Shown here one piece after another: positions 23,423 through 32,477 of a stretch of 41,071 bases of DNA. The DNA comes from Nitriliruptorales bacterium (GTDB lineage: Bacteria; Actinomycetota; Nitriliruptoria; Euzebyales; Egibacteraceae). The notes below the pieces were generated by a model, which did not search any database, was not told where the DNA came from, and saw only the letters and a list, made by a program, of their open reading frames with translations. The stretch covers positions 1-41,071 of the forward strand of contig SKQL01000026.1 of the NCBI GenBank assembly GCA_007119035.1. The letters run 5' to 3'. A program made the position numbers and the translations under genes. Each line of letters begins with the position of its first letter. Position 1 is the first letter of the stretch.

Positions 23423-23819
23423 ACAGGAGGCTCGAGCGGACGGGCCTGGCGAGCAGCAGTGCGAGGCCGATACCCCCTACGAGGATGCCGGCGATGCTGC
23501 CGACGCCGCGGAAGGGGACGGCGGCGGAGGTGAGAGTCAGGGCGAAGACGACGAGTCCGAGCGCCCAGGCCCATGGACGTCGTCGAGCGAGGCCCACCAG
23601 AGCGACGAGGTAGAGGATCGCGCCGACCGTGAAGCCGGCAGCGGCCGGCGGGATCGCCGCGCCACCGCCCGGACCGAGGGCGCTGAAGAGGGGTATCTGC
23701 ACGCCCGCATGGGCGATGGCCATGAGGACGGAGCCGATCAACCCCACGGCGGCGACGACGACCACCGCTCGTAGTGCTCGACTGCTGGTCCGACCGCCGT
23801 GAGCGTCCATGCCCGCCAT
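23403..23819 (-). CDS. Small integral membrane protein of unknown function
   Basis: 138 residues. A short polar start (MAGMDAHGGRTSSRALR) is followed by four hydrophobic segments at about 17-37, 58-77, 84-100 and 106-124. RRRPWAWALG between helices 2 and 3 is a common feature of DUF-type four-helix proteins. No catalytic residues stand out. AGGAG precedes the ATG. It lies ten bases behind the cold-shock-like gene and is probably the last gene of the cofC transcript. The stop overlaps that of marR by four bases. Confidence 0.62.
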   Translation of the reverse strand: MAGMDAHGGRTSSRALRAVVVVAAVGLIGSVLMAIAHAGVQIPLFSALGPGGGAAIPPAAAGFTVGAILYLVALVGLARRRPWAWALGLVVFALTLTSAAVPFRGVGSIAGILVGGIGLALLLARPVRSSLLSREATS

Positions 23820-23829
23820 CGTAGGGCTC

Positions 23830-24036
23830 CTAGAAGCTGACGAGATCGAGTCTCGTGATCCGCTTCGTGTCGTCCGCGCCCTCGATCTCGAGACGCAGGC
23901 GTTGCCCCAGTCGCAACTCGCGGAGCCCGGAGGCGAGGAATGTCGACGCCTCGATGGGCAGTTCCTCCTGCGAGTCCAGCAGGAGCGTCCCCGTGGCGGT
24001 GTCGGGGTCGAAGCTCTTCACGGTGCCCTGCGCCAT
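23830..24036 (-). CDS. Divergent cold-shock-domain-like protein
   Basis: 68 residues. MAQGTVKSFDPDTATGTLLLDSQEELPIEASTFL... aligns with the beta-barrel of CspA (MAQGTVKWFN...GFGFI...), and LRLGQRLRLEIEGADDTKRITRLDL matches its last strands. The Trp and the aromatic RNP1/RNP2 residues that stack on RNA are replaced (KSFDPD, GTLLLD), so nucleic-acid binding is probably weak or different. GAGGAGG precedes the ATG. It lies 16 bases behind cofC. Confidence 0.7.
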   Translation of the reverse strand: MAQGTVKSFDPDTATGTLLLDSQEELPIEASTFLASGLRELRLGQRLRLEIEGADDTKRITRLDLVSF

Positions 24037-24052
24037 GTGCGCTGCCTCCTCG

Positions 24053-24685
24053 TCACGTGTGCGTTCGGGAGGATAGTACGCGCAGGAGCTCGCTCACCGC
24101 CGCGTCGGAGCGACCAGCGTCGGCCAGCTGGCGGGGCGTGTCGACATCGAGTGCGAAGCCCCGTCGGCGCAGCTCGACGCAGGGCAGGCCGTGCTCGGCC
24201 GCCAATGCCCGATGCAGTGCCGCCGATCCGGGCCCGTAGGCGGTCGGCATGGCGCCTCCGGGACGGCGCAACAGGCCCGCGGTGCCTCCGTCCTCGGTGG
24301 GTGCGAGCACGATACCGGCCTCGTCGCCACCGGCAGCCGCCATCGCGTCGACGTCGGCGGGGGTCAGCAGGGGGAGATCTGCCGCGATCACCACGGTGGC
24401 GGGCGCGTCGCGGGTCATGACATCGGCGTGGGCGAGCGCGCGCGCGAGCCCACGACGGGGCTCGAGGGCCACGTCCACTGGGAGGCCACGGGCGACCGCA
24501 GCCGATCGCTCGTCTCCCGCGATCACGAGCACCCGGGTCACCGAGAGCGCGGCCAGGCAGACCTTGACCACACGCTGGAACATCCACGTCGCCAGCTCCT
24601 GGCGCGCGTGTGCGTCGAGCTCCAGGGAGAGGCGTCCCTTGGCGGTCTCGAGGGCCTTGAGCGGCACGATGGCGGTCAGGTCCAT
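24053..24685 (-). CDS. cofC: 2-phospho-L-lactate (or phosphoenolpyruvate) guanylyltransferase
   Basis: Activates phospholactate or PEP with GTP to make the side-chain precursor of coenzyme F420; cytosolic. The 210-residue nucleotidyltransferase fold shows DLTAIVPLKALETAKGRLS (the P-K-x-L-x-x-A-K-x-R-L motif), VLVIAGDE, VVIAADLPLLTPADV with the metal-binding D, GIVLAPTEDGGTAGLLRRPG and FALDVDTPRQLADA. Start: ATG 24685 fits the family; ATG 24697 is in frame four codons earlier, and neither has a Shine-Dalgarno. No other F420 gene lies in the window. Divergent from ddl. Confidence 0.86.
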   Translation of the reverse strand: MDLTAIVPLKALETAKGRLSLELDAHARQELATWMFQRVVKVCLAALSVTRVLVIAGDERSAAVARGLPVDVALEPRRGLARALAHADVMTRDAPATVVIAADLPLLTPADVDAMAAAGGDEAGIVLAPTEDGGTAGLLRRPGGAMPTAYGPGSAALHRALAAEHGLPCVELRRRGFALDVDTPRQLADAGRSDAAVSELLRVLSSRTHT

Positions 24686-24754
24686 GAGCGGACACATTAG
24701 CGGAGGACGTAGCGTCTACACTCCCGCGGCCAGGCCCCTTGGGACGGAGGACGG

Positions 24755-25861
24755 ATGTCGGGGAGTTCACCACTGCGGGTGCTGGTGCTATTCGGTGGGC
24801 GCTCCGCGGAGCACGAGATCTCCTGCCTGTCCGCGCGCAACGTGGTCGACGCGCTCGATCCCGACCGCTACCGCGTGACGACCGTGGGCATCACGAGAGA
24901 TGGTCGCTGGACCCTCTCGGAGGTGCCCGAGCCGAAGCCGGGGACGCTGCCTCGGGTCTCGGATGACGCGGACAGCGTCATGCTCGCGGGCACGCCCAAG
25001 GGGCCGCGCCTGCTGCGTCTCCCCGAGGATGGCCCCGCGGCCGAGATCGGGCCCGTGGACGTGTGCTTTCCCGTGCTGCACGGCCCGTATGGCGAGGACG
25101 GGACGGTCCAGGGCCTGCTCGCCTCGATGGGGGTGCCGTACGTGGGCGCTGATGTGGGCTCGAGCGCGGTCGGGATGGACAAGGTGCGGATGAAGCGACT
25201 GTTCGGCGTCAGCGGCCTTCCCCAGACCGCCTATGAGACCATCGACCGGGTCGATTTCGAGCGTGATCCCGGGCGGGCCCTCGATACGGTAGAGGCAGCC
25301 CTGCCATACCCGATCTTCAGCAAGCCCGCCCGTCAGGGGTCATCGATCGGGATCTCCCGTTGCGGGGACAGGGGCAGCCTCGCCGCCGGGATCACCGAGG
25401 CGCTCGAGCACGACCGGGTGGTGGTGCTCGAGCGCGGGTTGACGGCAGCCCGGGAGCTCGAGTGCGGGGTGCTCGGCAACGTCGACGTGGAGGTGACACC
25501 ACCCGGTGAGGTGATCACCGCCCATGACTTCTACGACTTCGAGGGCAAGTACCTGGACGATGCGGTGACCCTGATGTGCCCTGCTGAGGTCGACGATGCG
25601 GTGAGACGCCGGTGCAGCGGCTATGCGCGCCAGGCGTACGAAGCCATCGGTGCCCGCGGGATGGCTCGCGTGGACTTCTTCTATGTCGAGGACACCGGGG
25701 AGGTGCTCGTGAACGAGATCAACACGATCCCGGGCTTCACCGAGGGGTCGATGTTCCCGCGCGCCTGGGCGGCCGAGGGGCTGGACAACGGCCGGCTGGT
25801 CGACCGATTGCTCGAGTTGGCGCTGGCGGCGGCCGAAACCGATGCCCGCTTCGCGCCTTAG
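24755..25861 (+). CDS. ddl: D-alanine--D-alanine ligase
   Basis: ATP-dependent ligase making the D-Ala-D-Ala dipeptide of peptidoglycan. The 368-residue ATP-grasp protein begins LRVLVLFGGRSAEHEISCLSA. VCFPVLHGPYGEDGTVQGLL, the GADVGSSAVGMDK loop, FSKPARQGSSIGISR, ELECGVLGN and VDFFYVEDTGEVLVNEINTIPGFTEGSMFPR complete the family set. ATG with GGAGGA upstream. Mycobacterial-type length. Convergent with the RAM-domain gene. Confidence 0.95.
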   Translation: MSGSSPLRVLVLFGGRSAEHEISCLSARNVVDALDPDRYRVTTVGITRDGRWTLSEVPEPKPGTLPRVSDDADSVMLAGTPKGPRLLRLPEDGPAAEIGPVDVCFPVLHGPYGEDGTVQGLLASMGVPYVGADVGSSAVGMDKVRMKRLFGVSGLPQTAYETIDRVDFERDPGRALDTVEAALPYPIFSKPARQGSSIGISRCGDRGSLAAGITEALEHDRVVVLERGLTAARELECGVLGNVDVEVTPPGEVITAHDFYDFEGKYLDDAVTLMCPAEVDDAVRRRCSGYARQAYEAIGARGMARVDFFYVEDTGEVLVNEINTIPGFTEGSMFPRAWAAEGLDNGRLVDRLLELALAAAETDARFAP

Positions 25862-25865
25862 GCGC
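25853..25865. terminator. Short hairpin at the ddl stop
   Basis: GCGCC-TTA-GGCGC, a perfect five-base-pair stem around the ddl stop codon, 15 bases before the stop of the convergent RAM-domain gene. Short, so a weak call. Confidence 0.3.
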
Positions 25866-25880
25866 CCGGAGGGTCGCCGC

Positions 25881-26114
25881 TCAAAGGTGGACGACGGGGC
25901 AGGTCAGCGTCCGGTCGATGCCGTCGACCGCCTGGATCTTCGCGACGACGAACCTCCCCAGCTCATCGACATCCTGAGCGCTCGCGCGGACGATGACGTC
26001 GTAGGGGCCGGTCACGTCCTCCGCCGACTCGACTCCCTCGATCTCGGCCACCCTCCCGGCGACGTCGGCCGCCTTGCCGACCTCGGTGAGCACGAGGATG
26101 TAGGCAGTTACCAT
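25881..26114 (-). CDS. Stand-alone Lrp/AsnC ligand-binding (RAM) domain
   Basis: 77 residues forming one alpha/beta RAM (ACT-like) domain: TAYILVLTEVGKAADVAGRVAEIEGVESAEDVTGPYDVIVRASAQDVDELGRFV, ending in TLTCPVV. There is no DNA-binding domain. Such single-domain proteins oligomerise and may bind amino acids or partner with full Lrp regulators. ATG with GAGGGAGAG upstream. Divergent from the phosphoribosyltransferase gene across 74 bases. Confidence 0.86.
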   Translation of the reverse strand: MVTAYILVLTEVGKAADVAGRVAEIEGVESAEDVTGPYDVIVRASAQDVDELGRFVVAKIQAVDGIDRTLTCPVVHL

Positions 26115-26188
26115 TGGCTCTCCCTCTTCCAGTCGTCCGCGGATGCATAGTAGTCGGGTCACCGAGTCGGAGAGCGAGGGGCCAGGCC

Positions 26189-26836
26189 ATGATCTTCGCG
26201 GACCGCAGGGAGGCGGGACGCTCGCTCGCGTCCGCACTGGCCTCCGAGCCGTTCGTGCGCGATGCCGCACGCGTCGTCGTCCTCGCCATACCGCGAGGTG
26301 GGATACCCGTGGGCGCGGAGGTCGCGAGGGCGTTGGGCGCTCCCCTCGATGTAGCGATCGCGAGGGAGCTACGCGCCCCCCACGATCCCGACATCCCCTT
26401 CGGCGTGGTCGGCGCGGACGATTACGTCGAGGTCGATGAGGACACCGTCGAGCGCCTGGGTCTCTCGGAGGCCGAGGTGGCGGCCGAGGTGGACCGCCGC
26501 ACGGCTGCGGTAAAGCGGCGCCTCGCCCTGTACCGGGAGGCGCTCGAGGAGCCGTCCCTGGAGGATGCGGTGGCGATCGTGGTCGATGACGGCGTCGCCT
26601 CAGGCGGGACCGCCCGGCGAGCGTGCGAGCTGGCCTGGCGAGAGGGTGCCGCCCACGTCGTGCTCGCCGCACCCCTTGCCGCCCTCGACGCGGAGGAGGC
26701 GCTCGCCGACGTCACCGATCGTGTCGTCGTGCTGACGTATCCCGACGAGTTCCTCAGCGTGGGCCAGGCATACCTTGATTTCCCCCGACTGTCGGACGAG
26801 GAGCTGCTTGAGCTGCTGCGCGCCATCGTTCGATGA
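26189..26836 (+). CDS. Phosphoribosyltransferase-family protein
   Basis: A 215-residue type I PRTase-fold protein. It begins MIFADRREAGRSLASAL. VVVLAIPRGGIPVGAEVARALGAPLDVAIARELRAP is typical of a group annotated as predicted phosphoribosyltransferases and often found in stress-response loci. The PRPP loop reads AIVVDDGVASGGTARRA, close to the consensus DDG-x-A-T-G. A PPYVDRR-like helical hairpin is seen in the middle (ERLGLSEAEVAAEVDRRTAAVKRRL). The reaction is unknown. ATG 26189 has GAGGGG upstream; earlier in-frame codons are ignored. Confidence 0.83.
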   Translation: MIFADRREAGRSLASALASEPFVRDAARVVVLAIPRGGIPVGAEVARALGAPLDVAIARELRAPHDPDIPFGVVGADDYVEVDEDTVERLGLSEAEVAAEVDRRTAAVKRRLALYREALEEPSLEDAVAIVVDDGVASGGTARRACELAWREGAAHVVLAAPLAALDAEEALADVTDRVVVLTYPDEFLSVGQAYLDFPRLSDEELLELLRAIVR

Positions 26837-26848
26837 TCGTGGCCCGCA

Positions 26849-27058
26849 TCACATGGCCGAGTCGACCTCGAAGGTCAGCCGGACCTGGGTGCGGTACTCG
26901 GTGATGTCGTTGTCGACGATGACCGCACTGGTGCCAAGCACCTCGAGGCGCTGGATCTTGCGCAGCGTCTTCGAGGCCTCGCGCAGGGCCTCGTGAGCGG
27001 CCTCGCGCCATCCCGAGTCCGATACGCCTTCTAGTTCGATCGAGTTGAGAACCGCCAC
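26849..27058 (-). CDS. Dodecin
   Basis: 69 residues, the usual dodecin size: AVLNSIELEGVSDSGWREAAHEALREASKTLRKIQRLEVLGTSAVIVDNDITEYRTQVRLTFEVD. The beta-alpha-beta-beta fold, the Trp (here in SGWREAA) that stacks on flavin, and the ending Y-R-T-x-V-x-x-x-F-E-V are family hallmarks. Dodecins form hollow twelve-mers that store or buffer flavin. GTG 27058 has AAGGGAG upstream. Convergent with the phosphoribosyltransferase gene and divergent from thiL. Confidence 0.9.
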   Translation of the reverse strand: MAVLNSIELEGVSDSGWREAAHEALREASKTLRKIQRLEVLGTSAVIVDNDITEYRTQVRLTFEVDSAM

Positions 27059-27178
27059 CGTGCACTCCCTTTTCGTGCGAGCTGCCACCCGCACCAGTGC
27101 GACGGTCGGGTGACCCCGGGTGTGCGGTGCATACTAACTTGCCGGGCCGGCGCTTCGCCCGGTTGCGATACTGGCGCC

Positions 27179-28171
27179 ATGCACGGAGAGTTCGCACTCC
27201 TCGACCAACTGTCCCGCCACCTGTCGCCGGCTGGGCCTACCCTGCCCGTCGGCTACGGCGACGATGCCGCCATCCTCGACCTGCAGGGCAGACACGCGGT
27301 CGTGAGCGTCGATGCGCTCGTGGAGGGCACGCACTGGACCTCGGCCCTGTCCACGCCCGCCGACGTGGGATGGAAGGCGGTCTCGGTCGGGCTCAGTGAC
27401 CTCGCGGCCATGGGTGCGAGCCCCGTCGCGGCGGTCATCGCCCTGCACCTGCCGCCGCACGTACGGTCCACCGAGGTCGACGAGCTCTACGGGGGATTGG
27501 CGGAGGCTGCGGCAACGTACGGCCTCGCCCTTGTCGGCGGGGACACGGTGGCGAGCGCCGAGTACGCGATCTCGGTGACGGTCATGGGCGCGGTCGAGCC
27601 TGGTCGGGGGGTGTTGCGCAGCGGGGCGCGGGCAGGCGACGCGCTGGTGTGCATCGGCTCGCTCGGGCGGGCGTCGGCGGGTCTTGCCGCGGCCACGGCG
27701 ACCGGTCCCGACGGCTCCGACCCGCTCCTCCTCGCCGCGCACCGCCGACCACGGCCGCTGCTGCGCGCCGGAGGGGTCCTTGCCGAGGGCGGCGCACGGG
27801 CGATGATCGACGTCTCGGACGGCCTCGGCGCCGACCTCGGGCACATCTGCAGGGCCTCGGGGGTGGATGCGGTAGTGCAGGCGGAGCGGCTCCCCATCTG
27901 CGACCGCGTTCGTGCGGTGGCAGACCGACTCCACGTCGACCCCATCGAGTTCGCCTGCGGGGGTGAGGATCTCGCACTGATCGCCGCGATGCCCGCAGAG
28001 GACGCCGAGCGGACGGCGGCCCTCGCGGGCCGGGAGGAGGGGGCCCCGGCCGCGGTCATCGGCAGGGTGGAGGCGCCGTCGCGTGACGGCGGCACCGTGA
28101 CGCTCGAGGGGAAGGGCGAGAGCGAGGATCTCACGGGACGCGGGTACGAGCACCTGAAAGGGCCACAGTGA
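27179..28171 (+). CDS. thiL: Thiamine-monophosphate kinase
   Basis: Phosphorylates thiamine monophosphate to the active diphosphate. 330 residues. [10 protein letters not shown] near residue 25, [12 protein letters not shown] (TDMLVEGVHF in most), [22 protein letters not shown] and [15 protein letters not shown] make the complete ThiL motif series with its Mg-binding aspartates. ATG 27179 has no Shine-Dalgarno. GATACT ends seven bases before it, which would start the transcript at the ATG, so the message may be leaderless. The stop overlaps thiD's GTG. Confidence 0.93.
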   Translation: MHGEFALLDQLSRHLSPAGPTLPVGYGDDAAILDLQGRHAVVSVDALVEGTHWTSALSTPADVGWKAVSVGLSDLAAMGASPVAAVIALHLPPHVRSTEVDELYGGLAEAAATYGLALVGGDTVASAEYAISVTVMGAVEPGRGVLRSGARAGDALVCIGSLGRASAGLAAATATGPDGSDPLLLAAHRRPRPLLRAGGVLAEGGARAMIDVSDGLGADLGHICRASGVDAVVQAERLPICDRVRAVADRLHVDPIEFACGGEDLALIAAMPAEDAERTAALAGREEGAPAAVIGRVEAPSRDGGTVTLEGKGESEDLTGRGYEHLKGPQ

Positions 28172-28971
28172 ACGAAGTCACTCGGACGTTGACCGTCGCG
28201 GGATCCGATTCGGGCGGTGGCGCGGGAATCCAGGCCGACCTCAAGACGTTCGCCGCCTTCGGCACGTACGGGATGAGCGTGCTGACCGCCTTGACCGCGC
28301 AGAACACACTCGGCGTCCACGGGGTGCACCATGTGCCCGCGTCTTTCGTGCGGGCGCAGTTCGACGCCGTCGTGGGCGATATCGGCGTCGATGCGGTCAA
28401 GACAGGGATGCTGGGGAGCGCCGAGGCTGCTGCCGCCGTCGTGGAGGCCGTCGTCGACCACCGCATCGGCAACCTCGTCGTCGACCCGGTCTGCGCCTCC
28501 AAGCACGGCGATCTCCTCATCGAGCCCGAGGCAGTGGATGTGCTCCGTGAGCAGCTGCTGCCCCGCGCGGCGGTGGTCACCCCGAACACCGGGGAGGTGG
28601 CGGTGTTGACGGGGGTGGATGTGAAGGGTGTGGACGACATGGTCACGGCCGCGCGGGCGGTGAAGTCGCTCGGGCCCCGGTGGGTGGTCATCAAAGGTGG
28701 CCATCTCCCTGACAACACCGATGCGGTGGATCTGCTCCATGACGGGCGTGAGGAGCGCTGGATATCGGCGGAGCGCCTCGACACCCATGACACCCACGGC
28801 ACGGGATGCACCTTCGCCGCCGGCATCGCGGCGGGGCTGGGTGGCGGTCTCGACACGGAGTCGGCGGTGCGCGCGGCCAAGGAGTACGTCACGGGGGCGA
28901 TCCGCCACGGGCTCCGGATCGGCGGGGGAATCGGGCCCGTCGACCACCAGTGGCGTGGACGTCGCGCGTGA
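28168..28971 (+). CDS. thiD: Hydroxymethylpyrimidine/phosphomethylpyrimidine kinase
   Basis: Phosphorylates HMP and HMP-P in thiamine synthesis. The 267-residue ribokinase-fold protein has [27 protein letters not shown] at the N-terminus, [39 protein letters not shown] and the anion-hole/catalytic [26 protein letters not shown] start in a GTGA overlap with thiL. Two adjacent thiamine kinases form a clear functional pair. Confidence 0.94.
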   Translation: MNEVTRTLTVAGSDSGGGAGIQADLKTFAAFGTYGMSVLTALTAQNTLGVHGVHHVPASFVRAQFDAVVGDIGVDAVKTGMLGSAEAAAAVVEAVVDHRIGNLVVDPVCASKHGDLLIEPEAVDVLREQLLPRAAVVTPNTGEVAVLTGVDVKGVDDMVTAARAVKSLGPRWVVIKGGHLPDNTDAVDLLHDGREERWISAERLDTHDTHGTGCTFAAGIAAGLGGGLDTESAVRAAKEYVTGAIRHGLRIGGGIGPVDHQWRGRRA

Positions 28972-29020
28972 GCGTGGCCGCACGGGCGAACACGACCATC
29001 GCGGGGAGGAGGCTCGAGCA

Positions 29021-29704
29021 GTGCGCCCACTGGCGTTGATCAGTCGCTGGCACCGTCTGACCGAGCAGTTGGGCGCGGTGGCGGGCAGCACCCAGGGACT
29101 CCTCGACACGCTGCTCGCGCACTACACCGAGCCGCATCGCCACTATCACACCGAGGCTCACATCGAGGACGTGCTGGCAGGCATCGACTGGCTCCGCTCG
29201 GCGGGGGAGCCCGTGCGTGAGCCCGCCGAGGTGGAGTTGGCCGCTTGGTTCCACGACGCCATCTACGAGCCCGGGGCCGCCGACAACGAGTCCCGCAGCG
29301 CCCAACTCGCCGTGGAGGCCCTGGGCGAGAGCGGCATCGCGCCCCAGCGCCTGACGCGGGTGAGCGAGCTCGTGCTCGCGACGGAGCATCACGTGCCGGA
29401 CGGCCCGGATGCGGCCCTCCTCGTCGATGCGGACCTGGCGGTGCTTGGCCGCGACCTGGACGCCTACGTCGTCTATGCCCGGGCGATCCGAGCCGAGTAC
29501 GGGCACGTCGCGGACGATGGGTACCGGCAAGGTCGCGCGGCGGTGCTCCAGACCCTGCTCGACCGCCCGCTGCTGTACCACACGCGCGCCATGAGCGTGT
29601 CAAGGACCCACCGTGCACAGGAGAACATGCGAGCCGAGCTGCGGATGCTCCGTGCTACGCCCGGCGAGCCGCTCGACGTAGTCCTGCAGCGCGTAGGCGC
29701 ATGA
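29021..29704 (+). CDS. HD-superfamily metal-dependent phosphohydrolase
   Basis: 227 residues. [13 protein letters not shown] followed by [23 protein letters not shown] gives the HD core (H...HD), with [25 protein letters not shown] supplying the later His and Asp. [11 protein letters not shown] closes the domain. This matches a group of predicted HD phosphohydrolases found near N-methyl-D-aspartate receptor NMDAR2C-like annotations, with no known substrate. GTG 29021 has GAGGAGG eight bases upstream, 49 bases after thiD. The tail overlaps the convergent DUF4031 gene by 50 bases. Confidence 0.84.
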   Translation: MRPLALISRWHRLTEQLGAVAGSTQGLLDTLLAHYTEPHRHYHTEAHIEDVLAGIDWLRSAGEPVREPAEVELAAWFHDAIYEPGAADNESRSAQLAVEALGESGIAPQRLTRVSELVLATEHHVPDGPDAALLVDADLAVLGRDLDAYVVYARAIRAEYGHVADDGYRQGRAAVLQTLLDRPLLYHTRAMSVSRTHRAQENMRAELRMLRATPGEPLDVVLQRVGA

Positions 29705-29969
29705 CGAGCTCGCGGGAGGAGACCGACTCCGCACCGAGCTCCAGCGCACGCTCCCGCACCGTCGCGGGGACATCGTAATGATCGCCCTGGAAGGAGCGGC
29801 GTGCGAGCCCGAGGGCACCGGCGAAGCGGTGCAACTCGTCGAGGCTCTCGTCGCTTGCGAGGTGCGCCCACAGCTGCGCGACCCGGGGATCGTTCGCGCT
29901 CCTGGGAGAAGGGATGTCCGGTGCATGCCCCCGCCACCGCCAGATCGCGGGGTCGACGAGGACGGTCAC
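29655..29969 (-). CDS. DUF4031 domain-containing protein
   Basis: 104 residues: [82 protein letters not shown]. The VDP-x-x-W, SDxSxDELHxFA and F-x-GDHYDVP motifs are those of DUF4031, a small actinobacterial and proteobacterial family without a known function. GTG start lies 16 bases after the rpmB stop, so the two share a transcript. The 3' end overlaps the HD gene on the other strand. Confidence 0.85.
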   Translation of the reverse strand: MTVLVDPAIWRWRGHAPDIPSPRSANDPRVAQLWAHLASDESLDELHRFAGALGLARRSFQGDHYDVPATVRERALELGAESVSSRELVMRLRAAGLRRAARRA

Positions 29970-29985
29970 GGATGGATCAGGTGAA

Positions 29986-30189
29986 TCAGGCGCTGCGCTG
30001 TGGTGGCTTCTGGATCTTTCCCGCCTTGATGCAGGAGGTGCACACCGAGGCCCGCCGCGTCTGCCCTTGGTCCTGGATCCGGATCCGCTGCACGTTGGGC
30101 TTCCACGGCCGCTTCGTGCGCCGGTGCGAGAAGCTGACCTGGTAGTTGAACGTCGGCCTCTTGTCGCAGATCTCACAGACGGCAGGCAT
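29986..30189 (-). CDS. rpmB: 50S ribosomal protein L28
   Basis: A 67-residue large-subunit protein. MPAVCEICDKRPTFNYQVSFSHRRTKRPWKPNVQRIRIQ is the standard L28 sequence. C5/C8 and C50/C53 form the zinc-binding set of the C+ form; organisms often carry a second, zinc-free copy elsewhere. GAGGA lies upstream of the ATG. It reads away from recG; in many actinobacteria L28 lies on the same strand and is followed by Asp23 and DAK-domain genes, which are absent here. Confidence 0.94.
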   Translation of the reverse strand: MPAVCEICDKRPTFNYQVSFSHRRTKRPWKPNVQRIRIQDQGQTRRASVCTSCIKAGKIQKPPQRSA

Positions 30190-30326
30190 GACAGCAATCC
30201 TCGTTCGCGCGGGAATGGGTAGGCGCCATCGCGCCAGGACGTTCCTTAGCGTAGCGAATAGGCGCACAGGACGCCACATGGTGGCCGGCATACGGTGGCT
30301 ACAGGTCCTAGACTCCGCCTCGAGCT

Positions 30327-32459
30327 ATGGGATCCCCGACCTTCCTCGACGGTGATGTGAGGGCGCTTGCTGGTGTCGCCGGGCAGGCGGCGGACGCATT
30401 GGCCCGCCTGGGGATAACCACCGTCCGCGACCTTCTCGAGCACTACCCCCATCAGGGCCGCTACCGGGACGTCGGAGCGTTCGTGCCTGCGGGAGTCGCC
30501 CCCGTGGGGGAGGCGGTGACACTGGTCGGGCACATTCGCGGCTGGAACGTCATCCGCCCCCGCGGCAAGCGGCTCACCATCGCCAAGGCACGCTTCGCCG
30601 ACGACGACGGGACGATGGTCGAGGTAGCCTTCTTCAATCAGCCGTGGCGACCGGGGAGACATCCTGCGGGAAGTCGCGTGGCGGTCAGCGGGACGCTCGA
30701 GCAGTTCCGCGACAGGCTGCAGCTGAGCAACCCGCGCCTCACCGAGGTCGAAGGGGCACATGGCGACGGGCACGCTGATCTGCTCGAGGACGTCGACCGC
30801 GTCGTGCCCACCTACCCCGCGACCGAGAGATTGCCGAGCGCGAGGATCGGCGCCCTGATCGCGGGGGTGCTCCAGGACCTTCCGTCGCTCGTCGACCACC
30901 TCCCCGCGGAGCTTCGGGAGCGCCATGGGCTCGTGGATCTCGATACCGCGCTGCGCCGCATCCACCGCCCGGCCGACCTCGACGACGTGGAGCCCGCCCG
31001 GCAGCGGCTCGTGTACGACGAGTTGCTGTGCCTGCAGATCGGCCTGCAGCAGCGCCGTCAGCGACTGGAGAGTGAGGCCGCCGGCTTGCTTCATCCGAGC
31101 GCGGCGGCCGGCTTGGCCACGCGCTTCCTCGCCTCCTTGCCCTTCGAGCCCACCGCGGCGCAGCAGGATGCGGTCGCGGGGATCGCGGGGGACCTGGAGA
31201 GCGCGAAGCCCATGCACCGCCTCCTGCAGGGCGACGTCGGCTCGGGCAAGACCCTGGTCGCTGCCTGGGCCATGCTGACCGCGCTCGACAACGGCCGGCA
31301 GGCGGTGCTGATGGCGCCCACTGAGGTCCTCTCCGAGCAGCACCACCGCACGTTCCAGCGCCTGTTCGCTCCGATGGGCGTGAACGTGCTCGACGGCCCC
31401 CGGGTGGAGCTGCTGACCGGCAGCATGCCGACCAACCGGCGACGTGGAGTGCTCGCGGAGCTCGCCGCCGGTGACATCGGGCTGCTGATCGGGACGCACG
31501 CGGTCCTCGAGGAGGTCGTGCGCTTCTCGAACCTCGGTGTCGTCGTCGTCGACGAGCAGCACCGATTCGGCGTCGAGCATCGCGCCCGCCTGCGCGACAA
31601 GCGTTACGACGGGAATGCCCCGGACGTGCTCGTCATGACCGCGACCCCCATCCCCCGCTCGCTCGCGCTCACCGTCTACGGCGATCTCGACGTGACCGTC
31701 CTCGACGAGCTCCCGCCCGGACGCCAGGAGATCGCAACCCGCGTCATCGAGTCGGGCTCGCGCCGCCGGGAGCGCTTGTACGAGTTCGTACGCGAGCGGG
31801 TCGCGCTGGGAGAGCGCGCGTACGTCGTCTGCCCGCTCGTCGAGGACTCCGAGGCGTTGCAGGCCAAGAGCGCGGAGTCGATGCACGCGCACCTGTCGAC
31901 AGAGGTCTTCCCCGATCTGAGCATCGGCCTGGTACACGGACGCCTCCCCGCGCAGGACAAGGACGCGGCGATGGAGGCCTTCAGGGCGGGCGAGGTGCAG
32001 GTGCTGGTGGCCACCACCGTCATCGAGGTGGGCGTGGACGTCCCCGAAGCCACCATCATGATCATCGAGGACGCGGAGCGATTCGGGATGAGCCAGCTCC
32101 ACCAGCTGCGGGGACGCGTGGGTCGCGGCTCCGCACGCTCGTACTGCGTCCTGTTCACCGGCGACCCGGACGACAATGCACGCCTGGAGGCCCTCGCCTC
32201 GACGACCGACGGCTTCAAACTGGCGGAGGTCGATCTCGAGGTGCGCGGTGAGGGCAGCCTGTTCGACACGAGGCAGTCCGGCCTGCCCGATCTCCGGCTC
32301 GCGAGCCTCGTTCGCGACGCCGCAGTGGTGAGCGCCACGCGAGACGACGCACGCCGACTGGTGGCCCGGGACCCCGAGCTCGAGAGCCATCCGCTTCTCC
32401 GCGGGGAAGTGGCACGTCGTTACGGTGAGGAGCGCCTCGAGGCGCTCAGGACGGGATGA
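30327..32459 (+). CDS. recG: ATP-dependent DNA helicase RecG
   Basis: Branch-migrating helicase that remodels stalled forks and Holliday junctions. The 710-residue protein has an N-terminal wedge domain with an OB fold at about 60-140 (VTLVGHIRGW), Walker A GDVGSGKT (302-309), DEQH box (409-412), motif III TATPIPRSLALTVYGDLD, motif V VLVATTVIEVGVDVPEATIM, motif VI QLHQLRGRVGRG and the RecG-specific C-terminal TRQSG element. Length is typical. No strong Shine-Dalgarno precedes ATG 30327. First gene of the recG-rsmD-coaD run. Confidence 0.95.
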   Translation: MGSPTFLDGDVRALAGVAGQAADALARLGITTVRDLLEHYPHQGRYRDVGAFVPAGVAPVGEAVTLVGHIRGWNVIRPRGKRLTIAKARFADDDGTMVEVAFFNQPWRPGRHPAGSRVAVSGTLEQFRDRLQLSNPRLTEVEGAHGDGHADLLEDVDRVVPTYPATERLPSARIGALIAGVLQDLPSLVDHLPAELRERHGLVDLDTALRRIHRPADLDDVEPARQRLVYDELLCLQIGLQQRRQRLESEAAGLLHPSAAAGLATRFLASLPFEPTAAQQDAVAGIAGDLESAKPMHRLLQGDVGSGKTLVAAWAMLTALDNGRQAVLMAPTEVLSEQHHRTFQRLFAPMGVNVLDGPRVELLTGSMPTNRRRGVLAELAAGDIGLLIGTHAVLEEVVRFSNLGVVVVDEQHRFGVEHRARLRDKRYDGNAPDVLVMTATPIPRSLALTVYGDLDVTVLDELPPGRQEIATRVIESGSRRRERLYEFVRERVALGERAYVVCPLVEDSEALQAKSAESMHAHLSTEVFPDLSIGLVHGRLPAQDKDAAMEAFRAGEVQVLVATTVIEVGVDVPEATIMIIEDAERFGMSQLHQLRGRVGRGSARSYCVLFTGDPDDNARLEALASTTDGFKLAEVDLEVRGEGSLFDTRQSGLPDLRLASLVRDAAVVSATRDDARRLVARDPELESHPLLRGEVARRYGEERLEALRTG

Positions 32460-32477
32460 GATGGCATCGGCACGAGC

